From contig NC_087377.1 in assembly GCF_963675165.1 (NCBI RefSeq), positions 8,821,122-8,885,121 on the forward strand: DNA of 64,000 nucleotides. Direction: 5' to 3'. The position numbers and the translations under genes were made by a program. The DNA comes from Halichondria panicea. Its lineage: Eukaryota; Porifera; Demospongiae; Suberitida; Halichondriidae. The notes under the pieces were generated by a model. It worked only from the letters and a program-made list of their open reading frames with translations. It was not told where the DNA came from and did not search any database. Positions 32,580-43,559 of the stretch are shown piece by piece. The first letter of the stretch is position 1. Each line of letters starts with the position of its first letter.

Positions 32580-33030
32580 TAAGTACAATACCTTGTGGCC
32601 TGTAATTATAAGTACAGTACTAGTATTGCTAGCCTTAAGGACATTGATTGAAACAGTTTTGCTTGCCTGTAGGTATATTGGATCCCTTACATGAGACCAA
32701 TCAGTGTGCTCATAGAAACTGATTAACTGTTATATAGTCATGCCATCGGCATGTTGTGTACACACTTTGACAATAGTCATAATAGTTATGTTATCTGTTT
32801 CTAGGCTATACAGTTTCTCGAAAATAGTGTTAGAAAGGTTTTCATGGATTCGAATAGCAGCCCTTTTGCAGCATGCATTGTGATGTTAAATTACTGCGAA
32901 CATCATACCTCGATAATCATTAAATTCAGGGTGATTAACAATAGCAGTGGAAATAAAGAACTCTATGATATTGTACAAAAAGGAAGTCAGTATCTCTAAG
33001 TACAATACCTTGTGGCCTGTAATTATAAGA
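32580..33030. repeat. Direct repeat pair AAGTACAATACCTTGTGGCC
   Basis: About 33 bp at 32580-32612 recur at 32998-33030, bracketing the right inverted repeat of gene A. It could be the target duplication or recombination footprint of the event that brought in the inverted repeat. Confidence 0.6.
32697..32910. repeat. Right inverted repeat flanking gene A
   Basis: Inverted partner of 29415-29642, ending GCGAACATCATACCT at 32910. Together they bracket 3.05 kb holding all of gene A. Confidence 0.85.
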
Positions 33031-33700
33031 TTGAGCAATTTCCAATTATCTAGTACAAATTTTTGCGATATTATTCTCATTCGCAGAAATTTAATACTCG
33101 CGAAAATATATCACTTTAAAGGTATACTCAACAGAGTTCATGCATACAATTTGTTCATTTCTTGTGTTAGTATAGTTGTACATGCATGCATGTACATCAT
33201 ATATTTTGGAAATTGGTATTTTTGTCAAAGGAGTCCAAGTAGCATCAAACAGATCCTTGTAGTTGTCTTGTGAAGGGGAGTGGAACCTCAATACCATTAC
33301 ACTAACTATATAGCTACACACTGACTGTCTGTGGTGTGTTATGGTAGATTATATAAACTATATATACACTGAAAATAACAACAATCAACAATACAGCTCC
33401 TACTAGTTGACTTAAAGCATTCACAATCTCTTGTGTTGGGGGAAACAACCTGGTACAGGCCCTACTAGGCTAGACTCACGAGCCGTCACCTTTGCACGTC
33501 AAAAATTAGACTGGTAAAACTCCGTGCTGCAATGTTTGCCACTAAATGATGTGGAAACTCAAGTGGCTAGACCGCATGCAGTTACCACAAGATAATTAAA
33601 TAGTGACGTTGAATGCATACCACCATATAGGCATAGCACACTCTGGGCATAGTATGCAAGTTGTCAACTTGAGTAGCTATAGCATCAACTTGAGTAGCTA
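33031..33700. other. Intergenic stretch, no gene recognised
   Basis: Contains a fragment shared with about 25808-25885 (CAATTTCCAATTATCT, ACTCGCGAAAATAT), probably an old repeat. No domain recognised. Confidence 0.4.
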
Positions 33701-33703
33701 TAG

Positions 33704-33890
33704 CAAGAGCGTGAAAAGAGGACATGCAACTCACAATCTAGTACACGTAGCGAGCAGAATTCATATCGTGGGCCGATGAATGTGCATTTGCATGAAGCTC
33801 TTTTTTTAGCACTTCATGCAAATTCATTCGCCTACGTGGTGGAATCAGCTGTTTTGCTGTTGCATGCCCTCTCTTCTTTACGCCCTGGGC
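33704..33890. mobile_element. Degenerate foldback MITE related to 16404-16609
   Basis: Shares GGACATGCAACTCAC on the left arm and GTTGCATGCCCTCTCTTC, TTTACGCCC on the right arm, with a central CATTTGCATGAAG hairpin. End bases are eroded; TSD not resolved. Confidence 0.6.
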
Positions 33891-34142
33891 TAATAGCACG
33901 TACTGGCACTAGAATACCTTTTGTGTAGCTAGTTTTGTGGTATATAGTCTAAGTCTAAGTATCACGTGCAGTAGACTGACGTCACGAAAACCTCGAGTCT
34001 TATCGGATATGTGGACTGTACTTTGACCAGTCTACTTTCCGCTGTGCAAAAGTGACGACTGGCAAGTCTATACTACTATAGGCAAGGTCTGGCTCTTGTA
34101 ATGGTACAAGCCTCCCACTATGTGAGCAGCAGATGAACTCAC

Positions 34143-34240
34143 GACTGAGGGTACTGCCCCTGGCTTGTGGACCCTGAGAGCCTTCACCACCTGCAACATA
34201 TCCACCACTCCCTCTGTTTTGCAACGATCAATGGTAGTAG
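34143..34240 (-). pseudogene. Orphan exon from the C-terminal part of a PTP domain
   Basis: Between a CTGTAG acceptor and a GTGAGT donor the minus strand reads TTIDRCKTEGVVDMLQVV then KALRVHKPGAVPSV, which matches the helix region after the signature loop in receptor tyrosine phosphatase domains (ID..K.EG..D.F..VK.LR). No other PTP exon is in phase nearby. Just upstream (34260-34300) the minus strand gives SSDTVTRSG, which could be a ruined CSAGVGRTG loop with Ser for the catalytic Cys, but it lies in another frame. Probably a relic of a tandem gene B relative. Confidence 0.6.
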
Positions 34241-34867
34241 CTACAGAGCAGTACATATACCAGAGCGGGTCACAGTGTCACTGGATAGGGGAGGTTATAT
34301 AAATTATTATTCAGAGACCTATTCAATTATGCATCCATTAGATTTTAATTCGAACACAAAATTAATTACAGGCTCTCAAAAGATAGCTACAAAATCGGCT
34401 GAAGTCTCTATAGGTTACAGCACTTGTACGTACTTTCAATGGATCAGTATATATACAGGCTTGTTTCCCGTCCTTCTTTGAACCTTTAAAACCTTGACGG
34501 CAGTTTACAGTCTTGAAGTTCTCACACTTTCCACTGCTCAATATGTGTGTACATAAATTAATGCAGTACTGTTCAATTGGTCTATTATTAGGAGATGTGA
34601 TCACATGTTATGTAATGCACGTGTACACACATACATAGCCAGAATACATACGCCCTACCCGGGAGCTTGTGGGAATGTCAAGAAAATGTAATTTCTGTCA
34701 AAAAAACTATCACATTAATATAATTTTTTGCAAAATGTCATTTTGTACTTTTCCTCTATAGAGTGATCATGTGTTGTGGTGTTCAGTCAGTTCACAACGA
34801 TGCTCAACATTTGAGGTGTTTCTGCAGCATAGTAGATGCAAATGATATATATGCTCTCATTTATTTC

Positions 34868-35234
34868 AGTTGCAACGTGGCTGATAGTGATCATTGTGCT
34901 AATCTTTGCATTCTCTGTTGGAGAATTATTGCGAGTTGTCATGGCTGCCACGTGCCTGAAGAAGCTAGTTACAGCATTTTAATTGTAAGTGTTCAGTGTA
35001 CTTTCAGCATAATAATAATTATTAGTTCTTTCCGTAGGGAGGTGCTGGGCAACAGTTTTGTTCTTGGTTCTCCTACTATAGGGGTGGGGGTAGGAACTCT
35101 TATTTATGCCTGGTACACTCGACAGAGAGGTAAGCTGCCATATTACGCTTTTATGATAATCTTCTTCACTTTATACTTGTCACTTGTATAGAAACTCAGA
35201 AGAAAAAGTCAAACAGGATCAGTCAAAGATAAGA
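34868..35234 (+). CDS. Putative small membrane protein exons, unrecognised
   Basis: After a TTTCAG acceptor at 34868 the plus strand encodes TWLIVIIVLIFAFSVGELL, a hydrophobic helix. After a CCGTAG acceptor at 35039, TIGVGVGTLIYAW followed by YTRQR and a GT donor, then after TATAG at 35191 ETQKKKSNRISQR and a stop. Exons 2 and 3 join in phase, but the hydrophobic frame of exon 1 meets TAA before its donor, so the model is uncertain. It could be the membrane end of the receptor whose tail lies at 35880, or a separate short gene. 35240-35870 shows nothing else. Confidence 0.3.
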
Positions 35235-35879
35235 TCCAAAGGGCTGAGAGTGAGTGAGAGTGAGTCTTAAAGACATTTTGCCAGACGCGCCCCATCTCTG
35301 ACCAACCAAATTGTTAGGACTAGCATAAGCCATTTTTCTATGTAAGAACTGTAGATTCTATGTATTTGGGAGGGCTTAGTACACGTGTGTAGTATATAGC
35401 AGTGTCACTGTGTGCGGTACTTAGTTTTCTTGAAAACGTATAGTTAGGCTACTCCAAATGAGGCCGTTGTTTCCCATCAGAGACTTCTATGAATTAGATG
35501 TGTGCTGGAGCATTATTATCATTATGCAATACCATGGGTATCATTATAAACGTGCGGCTTCATTGATGAATTTCATTAAACAAGCGAACATTAATTGCAC
35601 ATGCTTGAAACCCACGAAAACAGCAAAAATTGTTCGCTATATATATACGTTACTTGTGAGTGTCCTGTGTGTGGCATTTAATGTATAGTTAGCTGTTATT
35701 TATCTCCGTGTTCATCAACAGAAGCCTTACTGATTAGGCCATATTCCTGCCCACACATTTGACTATACTTGCTGTTTAGCATTGCACAAGAAAAGTTACA
35801 GTTTGTATTTAACAACTTTTGCAGGCATGTGATTGTCTGTGCATGTGAATAACTAATTGCAGGAGGTACGTCTGAGAAA

Positions 35880-36079
35880 TTAACTGGGTCTGAAATGTGA
35901 TCACTGCTACCTGTGATATACGAAGAGATTTTAGACCCCCTGGCTCAAGAAAACCTTGCGTACAGCTTGTTCAACAATTACAAACTCCACTTGAACAGAG
36001 AGGACCAGTATACGAGGACATTAAACCAGACCCCCACACTTACGGGAACCTCGCTTATGGACACGTGCAATTTCCTTAG
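35880..36079 (+). pseudogene. Receptor tyrosine-tail fragment, paralogue of the gene A last exon
   Basis: SEKLTGSEM, a TGA, then PVIYEE, and in a second frame GPVYEDIKPDPHTYG followed by NLAYGHVQFP and a stop correspond to gene A's SEKVTLRTETEM...IYEDPDVVKPDP...NLAYGHVQF. A TGA directly after EM is at the same place as in the 9.5-kb copy. The tail looks duplicated internally (ENLAYSL, then NLAYGHV) with a frameshift between. No TM exon in phase upstream. Confidence 0.6.
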
Positions 36080-36103
36080 TTCCAAGCGGCATACAATGAA
36101 TTA

Positions 36104-36322
36104 CCGTATAGCGGGAAATTTTGTGAGATGCAAAATTTCGCGTTTTTCGAGGGCAGAGCAGTTAACGCGCAAATTAAAATCGGAATAAACTCCCACACAC
36201 TGATATTTCACATGCAAAGCTATTAGTGGGTGTGGTTTCTTGGCATTGAAACGCGAATATTAGAACCCACGAACATTTTTGCAGGACTCTGAAACCAATA
36301 GCGAAAATTTCCCGCTATACGG
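36104..36322. mobile_element. CCGTATAGCGGGAAA MITE, 219 bp
   Basis: Ends CCGTATAGCGGGAAATTTTG and AAAATTTCCCGCTATACGG with TA flanks. Lies 25 bp after the receptor tail fragment. 36330-37040 has no gene. Confidence 0.9.
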
Positions 36323-37044
36323 TATGATGTTTTAGAGTAAATAATTGAAGTATGTGCTTTTTATCCTCCCTATGTTAATCTCAGAGGAGGTTGGACATGT
36401 GACATTCCTATAGTTTTTCTCACATTCCCATAGATACTGTAAAAAGTTATTGCTATATGTCCGACTATACTGAACCTGACTAGCTGTATCTGTTGCCTGG
36501 TTGGAGCAGGATTAGCTAACTATATAGGGTAGAGTGTAGTTTAGCGGTGCTTTATATCTTGCATTGTACTGGCTGGCAGGAATCTAGTAAACACTCTATG
36601 CACTGATAACTCGGTAAGAATGAAGAGGATATTTGGGGATAATTGGATGTCAGGGTAGCTATGTATTATACCCAAAGAAGCCAGGAAGTCAAAAATAGTC
36701 AGCTCTCAGTCTCTGATACGCTAAGCTAGAACTTTACATTGAAATCATTGTCAAGAATGTGAGCCAGGTCATCAAAATTTTTTTGCACGGGATCGTGTCC
36801 AACCTCCTCTGTTATAATGTCATGGTTCATATAAACTTATATTCATGCACATCATCAGGTATAAAGCTACAGTCAAAATGTACAGCAAATTCCTATTACA
36901 TGTGTGGGTCTCAAACACCTGACCGGCAGGACAATATTAGGAATGAGTGTGTACCTTCATGCATGGCTTTATAGCTTTAGTGACAAACTGTACCACCCAA
37001 GTACTGTGTTCGACCTAATACCCAGTTTGCCATGTGTATATATA

Positions 37045-37649
37045 CCGTATAACTGGAATTTGGCGGGTACCGTATATCTATCGGACACTTCTAATTACCC
37101 CAGACACTCTTTTGGGCAATTTTCGTTGTTCTAATACAGCAGACACTCCAGTGCTTTAATATTACATTCGTTAAATATCCAGACAACACCTTGAAAAGTT
37201 GAGTTTAATACATTCATAGACGGCAAGTAAAACTTAAGAGTGCTGCAGTTAGATAGATTTGAGTATATACGTAGCTAGTTTTAGATAGCTATAGTGCAAC
37301 TATTCAGTCACACACTGTTTTATTAGGACTTAGCTAGCTCACATGCAGCTGCTTGCTTGTTCTAATTATTCCGAATACTTGCATGCTCTATAAAAATCAG
37401 TTCCAATTATACCCGGACAATTTCCAAATAATTATTTTTTGCTGTCCGATAAATTAAAACATATACGGTATTATATTTGGCGAATAAGCCCACCATTTGC
37501 ATGCATGAACCCAACATGGCATTTTTAATTTGGCGTCTCAGGTGTGACTGCTATACAGCAATGAGATGTTGTGTCCACTGGAAACCTAAATTAATTTGGC
37601 GGTTATAAATTTGACGATCTTCAAATCGCCAAATTTTCCAGTTATACGG
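37045..37649. mobile_element. CCGTATAACTGGAA foldback element interrupted by a family B element
   Basis: Left CCGTATAACTGGAATTTGGC, right GCCAAATTTTCCAGTTATACGG, TA flanks at 37043-37044 and 37650-37651. The left arm is split after GGCGGG by the 399-bp element at 37070-37468. Original size about 205 bp. Confidence 0.85.
37070..37468. mobile_element. Foldback family B (CCGTATATC) copy, 399 bp, TA flanks
   Basis: Starts CCGTATATCTATCGGACAC and ends GTCCGATAAATTAAAAC then ATATACGG, with TA at 37068-37069 and 37469-37470. Interior matches 4805-5493 and 52970-53346. Confidence 0.85.
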
Positions 37650-38225
37650 TAATAATGTTGCAGTAGATTTAGAACATGATAAGACCTCCCTTTATCTGTT
37701 TTCTTGATAGTAATAATTGCAGTTTTCAACTCGTGACTCATAATCATTGCCGGCTCCCTTCATTTTGATCATAATTATAGGAATTACCGTTGTTTGGTAT
37801 CACAGCAGTGTCACCAAAGAAGTGAATTAAAGTGCCTATATAGCCATATTTGGCTATTATAAATTATGGATCAATGTGGAAACTTCTTGCTGTTATTCCA
37901 TATAAACAAAATCTGCTTTCTTTATGTTGAGGTTATATCCCATGCTATAAACCTATAGCACATTAGATACAGAACAACATAATTTATATGTAAAACATAG
38001 CTCTTTTAACAAGAAATTAAGAATTTTAGCACTGCAGATGTCCGTCCATTAGGACCGTTATCTCCTCCACTATGCAGTTGTCATTGATCGCCTTTGTCAT
38101 GCTTTATACAATAATTATATGATTATGTGCGCATGCATGTTCTACGTCTAGACCATTATAAATTATACTTGCCTGCATTGTCCCATGCAGTTTACATGTA
38201 TGAGTCAACACATTGCAGTTGCAGT

Positions 38226-38400
38226 AATACCGTGTAACAGGAAAATTTAACAATTGATGGATAAGCCAATTGATAAATTGGCTTGGCATCCACCGGTAAA
38301 GTTTAATTTGGCAGTTTTAAATTTGACGATTTTCGATAGAATCTGCCAAATTGTCAAATTTAAACACTTTTCAAATTCAGTTATCCGTTCGCTTGTGTAG
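38226..38400. mobile_element. Degenerate foldback element (CCGTGTAACAGGAAAA)
   Basis: Left TACCGTGTAACAGGAAAATT, internal TTGGCAGTTTTAAATTTGAC, right CAAATTCAGTTATCCG. An old relative of the CCGTATAACTGG element. Confidence 0.5.
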
Positions 38401-38569
38401 TAATGTGCAAATGCAGAGTCTATATGGAAGGCATTCAATGCTATTACATCTATAATCGCATGTTGTCCTATTATTCACTGGGATTCGTACAGTGATTAAT
38501 CGCGTATCAGTAATTGCACGTCGTCATTAACGACGTGCAATTACTGCCTTGACGACCGCACCTTCGAAT

Positions 38570-38725
38570 AACGGCCGCGGCTAATTTTTTTACTGAAACT
38601 GCAGCTAAAACCTTAAACTGCATCACAATAGTACTCGGCTTTGCCTCGTGCAATTAGTATCCTTACCATTGCTTGTTACTCGTGCTATTAATCCCATATT
38701 GCACTCTTAGCCATACTATTAATTA
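38570..38725. repeat. Second copy of repeat C
   Basis: Matches the insert at 4921-5165 (ACTGAAACTGCAGCTAAA, CTTGTTACTCGTGCTATTAA, CACTCTTAGCCATACTAT). 38730-39800 has no recognised feature. Confidence 0.6.
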
Positions 38726-39811
38726 TACTTTTACTTTTTGAATGCACTATTGTAATGTATATACACATCTATTATTCCCAAGTATTGCATGCACAGAGTC
38801 ACATTGTAATAATAATCTCCATTGATAGGTTCATAAATTGCATTGTATGTCGGTGTTGCGATTAGATTAGACTGTAATAATTATGATGTATAGTTCTATG
38901 ATTAGCACTGCATTAATTTGTACATTACCAACTGCTGCTGGCTGTCTGTAATCAGTGGACTGGACTGGACTGAACTGAACTTTGACCTGACTGTTGCAAC
39001 ACCAATTACATTCCTTTTCCTCATAACAAGACCACAATGACAAATGATGTGAACAAAAAACACAGCATAGATATCTAGCTATACATTACAAACATACCCA
39101 ATAATTAAGGATAAGCAGCATTCTTGCTTGCACACGACAATTGAACTGTTGTTTATAGGCTCAAAGTAGGGGAAATTACACCAACATAGAAAACGTTACA
39201 GGTAGATCTACAGTGAGTAAACAGTTCCCAAGTGTGTCTTTAAACATTCATGCCCTTTTTTCAAATACCTCCTGAAACATCACCTTAATTTTTCAAGTGA
39301 TTTCTCTTGTACAGGAACATCCTTTGTATCTACTACGACCGGATCTGATACAAATAGCGGGGGGGGTGCTCATCCGTCTTGTTTGTGGTTTATAGTTTAC
39401 TAGTAAATATAAGTGTGTATGTGCAACGGCTTCATGGAAAGTACGACAGGAGTATGCACACAGAGCATGCACATAGACTCGATCTTTGTACACTATGAGA
39501 AATGGCAAACATTCACTCTCCACGGCTCAACAGAGAAGCAGACACGCTTTATCGAAAGTGTTTACAATCAATGTACCATTTTCAATTTAACCTACGTTTG
39601 AGCCTAAAAACAACAGTTCTATATATAGATGCTCCAATTGTAGTTCAATTAAGCAAGAATGCATCATGGTCTCAACCAGCTAGGCCAGTTACCTGTCCTC
39701 CTATACAGAAAGCTAAACATGCTCTTCCATCATCATGCAAACCTAAAGACAAGCATTAATTTTTGTTCTTGCCACAGTAGGTGTTTTGTAATGTAGCTAG
39801 AGGTACGTACA

Positions 39812-40027
39812 TGTGTTATACAATCTTTTGTCATTGTGGTCTTGTGTAACACAGGCTATCTGGCCTGCTATTTAGTTAGATTCAACTAGATTACTCTCAC
39901 AGTAAATATTGACATTAACATGTGTTCTTATCACCATCATGTGTCCATCACATGACACTTACATAATACATAAGATAATTGAATAAGATTACAATGAATA
40001 ACATAACTAGAATAGGCTATCATCACA
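39812..40027 (-). mobile_element. Candidate 3' LTR of the gypsy element
   Basis: On the minus strand a purine tract (CTCAGGAGGGGAAAT, 40045-40028) is followed by TGTGATGATAGCC... and, about 215 bp on, by a sequence ending TATAACA or AACACA. A TG...CA segment directly after a polypurine tract is what a 3' LTR looks like. There is no second LTR to confirm the limits. Confidence 0.4.
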
Positions 40028-40129
40028 ATTTCCCCTCCTGAGAGAAAATCTCGTCCTCGAGATTGGCACAGTGAAGCCGAATGTAACTAATTACCAAACA
40101 AAAACAAACAAAAACAAAAACAAACACAG

Positions 40130-41267
40130 TTATATACCAGCCGAAGCTGTTCGAGATCTCGTCATCGGTCCAGTATGGGAATCGGGTACAACTTGAGGTA
40201 TAGTGCGGTGTTGCTGGTCACTAGCAATCTGGGCGTACTTGCGTGGAGTAGATCCTCGCCACGACTGATCAGGAAGTTCTTCATAACATTTTCGAACACG
40301 GTTTAGGGAAACAAAAATTGATTGAGACTTGGGTTCGTCTACAAGTCGAACTTCTGCATTCGTCAGTGTCAAACTCAAGACACGAAACGGTCCATGGAAT
40401 GGTCTTGCAAACTTCCAAGTTTTGCCTTGAACTTCGCTTGGCATGTGAACCATGACGCGTTGACCAACTTCGAGGTTAGGTTCTTTGGCTGACCTGTCAT
40501 ACATACTTTTGATGTTTCTGTTTGTCTGTAATGCACTCCTGGGCTGTTTGCCATGCACTGGACAGTCCTGCTACCAATTCTGTTTTATAATCGTCTAGAT
40601 CTACCACATAAGGTGAGCGCTCGCGCGAGAGAGCTTCTAGCACTGGCAACGTGGGGTCTCTACCGTAAAGCAAAAAGAAAGGCGACTCCCGAGTAGACTC
40701 TTGTACCGAAACACGGTAAGCATACAAAACATACGACAAATGCCGATCCCAGTCATGACCAAAGCGCTCAACTGTCTTTGCCAACATCTGAATGACATTG
40801 CTGTTAAACCGCTCACACAAGCCATTAGTTTGCGGATGGTACCCAGATGTGTTGAGTTTTTGCACATCAAACAATTTGCATACCTCAGCTACCAGCTCCG
40901 AAAGAAAGTTAGCACCACGATCAGAAAGAAGCTCGTGTGGTGCTCCATGCCGACAGACAACATACTCCACAAACATCCTCGCAACAGTTTCAGCTTTCTG
41001 ATCTGGAAGAGCAACAACTTCCACCCATTTGGTAAGATAATCAATGAATACCTATGCATATTGATTTCCATCAAGAGTTAAAGGCAACTGCAAAACATCA
41101 ACCCCAACTTTCAAAAACGGTCCTCCAACAGTAATAGGTTGTAGTGGTGGCTTGATAGACCGACTCTGACCCTTCCTAGAAGCACAAACCAAACATGACC
41201 GACAATAGTGCCCTGGCCACCTCATAGATTCTCTTTTCCGCAAAGTGCCCTGAAAATCTACCATCAT
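40130..41267 (-). pseudogene. Gypsy-type integrase, broken
   Basis: Minus-strand frames carry the zinc-finger end CRSCLVCASRKG (about 41190), core motifs LLSDRGANFLSEL and the third acidic residue in NGLCERFNSNV, and a C-terminal region with RVMVHMPSE and GPFRVLSL. Three breaks are visible: a frameshift before the zinc finger (about 41215), an in-frame TAG at about 41055, and a 4-bp TATG repeat near 40500 that shifts the frame before the C-terminal domain. The integrase is therefore inactive. Confidence 0.85.
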
Positions 41268-42930
41268 GTGCCTCCTGAATTAAACCCTCTCGTCTCTCCT
41301 GTGGAACAACTAGACACCACCTGCCAGGAGTATTAGCACACTCATGATAAAGAAGGCCATCTGTCAAATCAAAAGCCTCACTGTTAATAACCACCTTCCT
41401 CGCCTCTGCATCATCACCTGGCAACGTACCATCTTCAAGATAAGCAATAATTGGCTTGAACTGAGAATCTTTACGCTGTTCGAGTCTGACCCCCTCACTC
41501 TCTGCAACTACACATGATACCGATGCCACTGGATTCCTAGACAAAGCGTCTGCACAGCTATTTGTTTTCCCTGGCCGATATTTGATATCAAGGTCCATCT
41601 CCTGTATAATCAATGCCCAACGGGCCAATTTAGCAGAAGGGTTGCTAGTACTGAAAAGAGAAGTACAAGCTGCATGATCCGTGAGTACAAGACAATGATG
41701 TCCCAACAAGTACGACCGATAGTACTTCACTGCCCAAACAATTGCTAACGTTTCAAGCTCTGTGATGTGGTAATTCCGCTCATGCTTGTGAAGTGTCCGA
41801 GATGCATATGCCACTGGGTGTACCTGTACCTGACCCTTCTCGTCCTCCTGTGCCAAAACCGCACCTAACCCTGCCAAGCTAGCATCAGTTTCCAAAACAA
41901 AGGTATGTCCAGGGCCAAACTGAGGGTAGGCTAGAACTGGGGCAGTACAAAGCAAGTTCTTGAGCTTATCAAAAGCTCCCTGACAATGTGTTGTCCACTC
42001 AAACAAAACACCCTTCTTGGTGAGTGCAGTTAACGGTGACGAAACTGCTGCAAAATTCTTAATGAAGCGTCGGTAGTAAGAAGCTAACCCCAAAAACTGT
42101 CGAAGCGTGAGAACATCAGTTGGTACCGGAAAGTGCTGAACCTTCTCGACTTTGGACACATCTGGAGCAATCCCCTGCCTAGAGATAGTGTGACCCAAAT
42201 ACTTCACCTGTTCCTGCAAAAAGACACATTTTCCAACTTTCAGCTTCAAGTTAGCTGCCCGCAACCGCTCAAAAACAACCTGCAAATGCTCAAGATGCTC
42301 TTCAAATGTCCGTGAACACACCAAGATGTCGTCGATATAGACAAAACAACTCTTCCCATCAATCCCTCCAAGAACCGTCTGCATCAAACGCTGAAAGGTA
42401 GAAGGAGCGTTACATAAACCAAACGGCATCCGATTAAACTCAAAGAGTCCACAATGCGTGGTAAACGCTGTCTTTTCCTTGGCAGATGAGTCAAGTGGAA
42501 TCTGCCAAAACCCTGAAGAAAGATCAAGAGTGGAGAAAAATCTACCCCTACCTAGGGTGTCCAAGATATCTTCTATGCGAGGAATGGGGTAGACGTCCTT
42601 TTTAGTGATTGCATTTAACCTCCTAAAGTCTACACAAAACCGTGTTGTTCCATCCTTCTTGGGGACCAATACGATTGGACTAGCCCAAGGACTCACAGAA
42701 GGTAAGACCACACCCTTGGTCTCCATGTCGGCAACCATCCGTGCTATTCTTTCCCTATGCACAAAAGGAGTACGTCGGGGATACTGCTTGATTGGTGCAT
42801 GGTCCCCTGTGTCGATCTTGTGCTGAGCGACTGCAGTGCATCCCAACTCATCATCAGATAAAGCAAAGACATCTCTATAGGCAGCCACCAATGCCTTCAA
42901 CTTGTCATTGTTCCGTGGAGCTACGCTCAC
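41176..42930 (-). pseudogene. Gypsy-type reverse transcriptase and RNase H
   Basis: A 584-codon frame. RT: FCVDFRRLNAITKKDVYPIP, FFSTLDLSSGFWQI, MPFGLCNAPSTFQ and the catalytic FVYIDDILV. Tether and RNase H: FVLETDASLAGLGAVLAQ, YASRTLHKHERNY, ELETLAIVWA, LTDHAACTSL, then LDIKYRPGKTN and CADALSR. The frame is open through both domains, so this is the best-preserved part. It is disconnected from protease upstream (frame change near 42930) and integrase downstream. It would copy the element RNA into DNA. The layout PR-RT-RH-IN is that of Ty3/gypsy elements. Confidence 0.9.
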
Positions 42931-43545
42931 AGGTCACTGTATGATATCCAAGAGCTTCGTTCTCCTGTCACCACAGCAACGTGAGCAGCGTCCATACATG
43001 TTCCCTCACCCTCAGGGAGTCCAACAACATCGGCCAACTCGTGTTCAGCACTCTCCAAAAGAAGTTCAGCTTGACCTAGCAACGTTCCCTCCTCAAGATA
43101 CACATCTCTCTGGTGATAGTTCATTACTGGGATCAACACCTTTCCTTGACTGTTTACACTGACGAGAGACTCCAAGGCACCAAGTCCATGTGTCTCCAAA
43201 GAACATGGATCAGGCTCAAAAACAACACACTCACCCTCTTGCAACTCTATATCAACTGCTGCCTCAACAAACGACCTAGGGATAGCCTAATCAAATTCAC
43301 GGAAGCTGTAGTGACTGGGACTGAACCTGCCATCCTAAGAGGTATACCATTGCGATCAAGAAACAAAAGTCCCAGAGCTGGTGCTGCATTCATCCCTATC
43401 AAACAATCCTGACTGCTGTTTGGCTGCACAAAGAAAACAGTGGGCACCGATGTTCCACCTGCCTCTACTTGCAACGTCACTTGAGCTGTGACATTCAGCT
43501 CGTGTTGACCTGCCACTCCATCCTTACCATACAAACGTACTGTTG
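42927..43545 (-). pseudogene. Gypsy-type protease region, 5'-truncated
   Basis: Two minus-strand frames: one with CLIGMNAAPALGL and NVTAQVTLQVEAGG, resembling the C-terminal half of a retropepsin-like domain, and the other with LESLVSVNSQGKVLIPV and MNYHQRDVYLEEGTLLGQ, the spacer seen before RT in such elements. The DTG/DSG active site is not visible. gag and the 5' LTR are absent; element homology stops at about 43550. Confidence 0.7.
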
Positions 43546-43559
43546 CTTGGAAATTGGAT

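Noticed and set aside
39293-39759. Overlapping small open frames on both strands near the gypsy 3' end.
   Set aside because: No domain, no consistent frame, and likely 3' flank of the retroelement.
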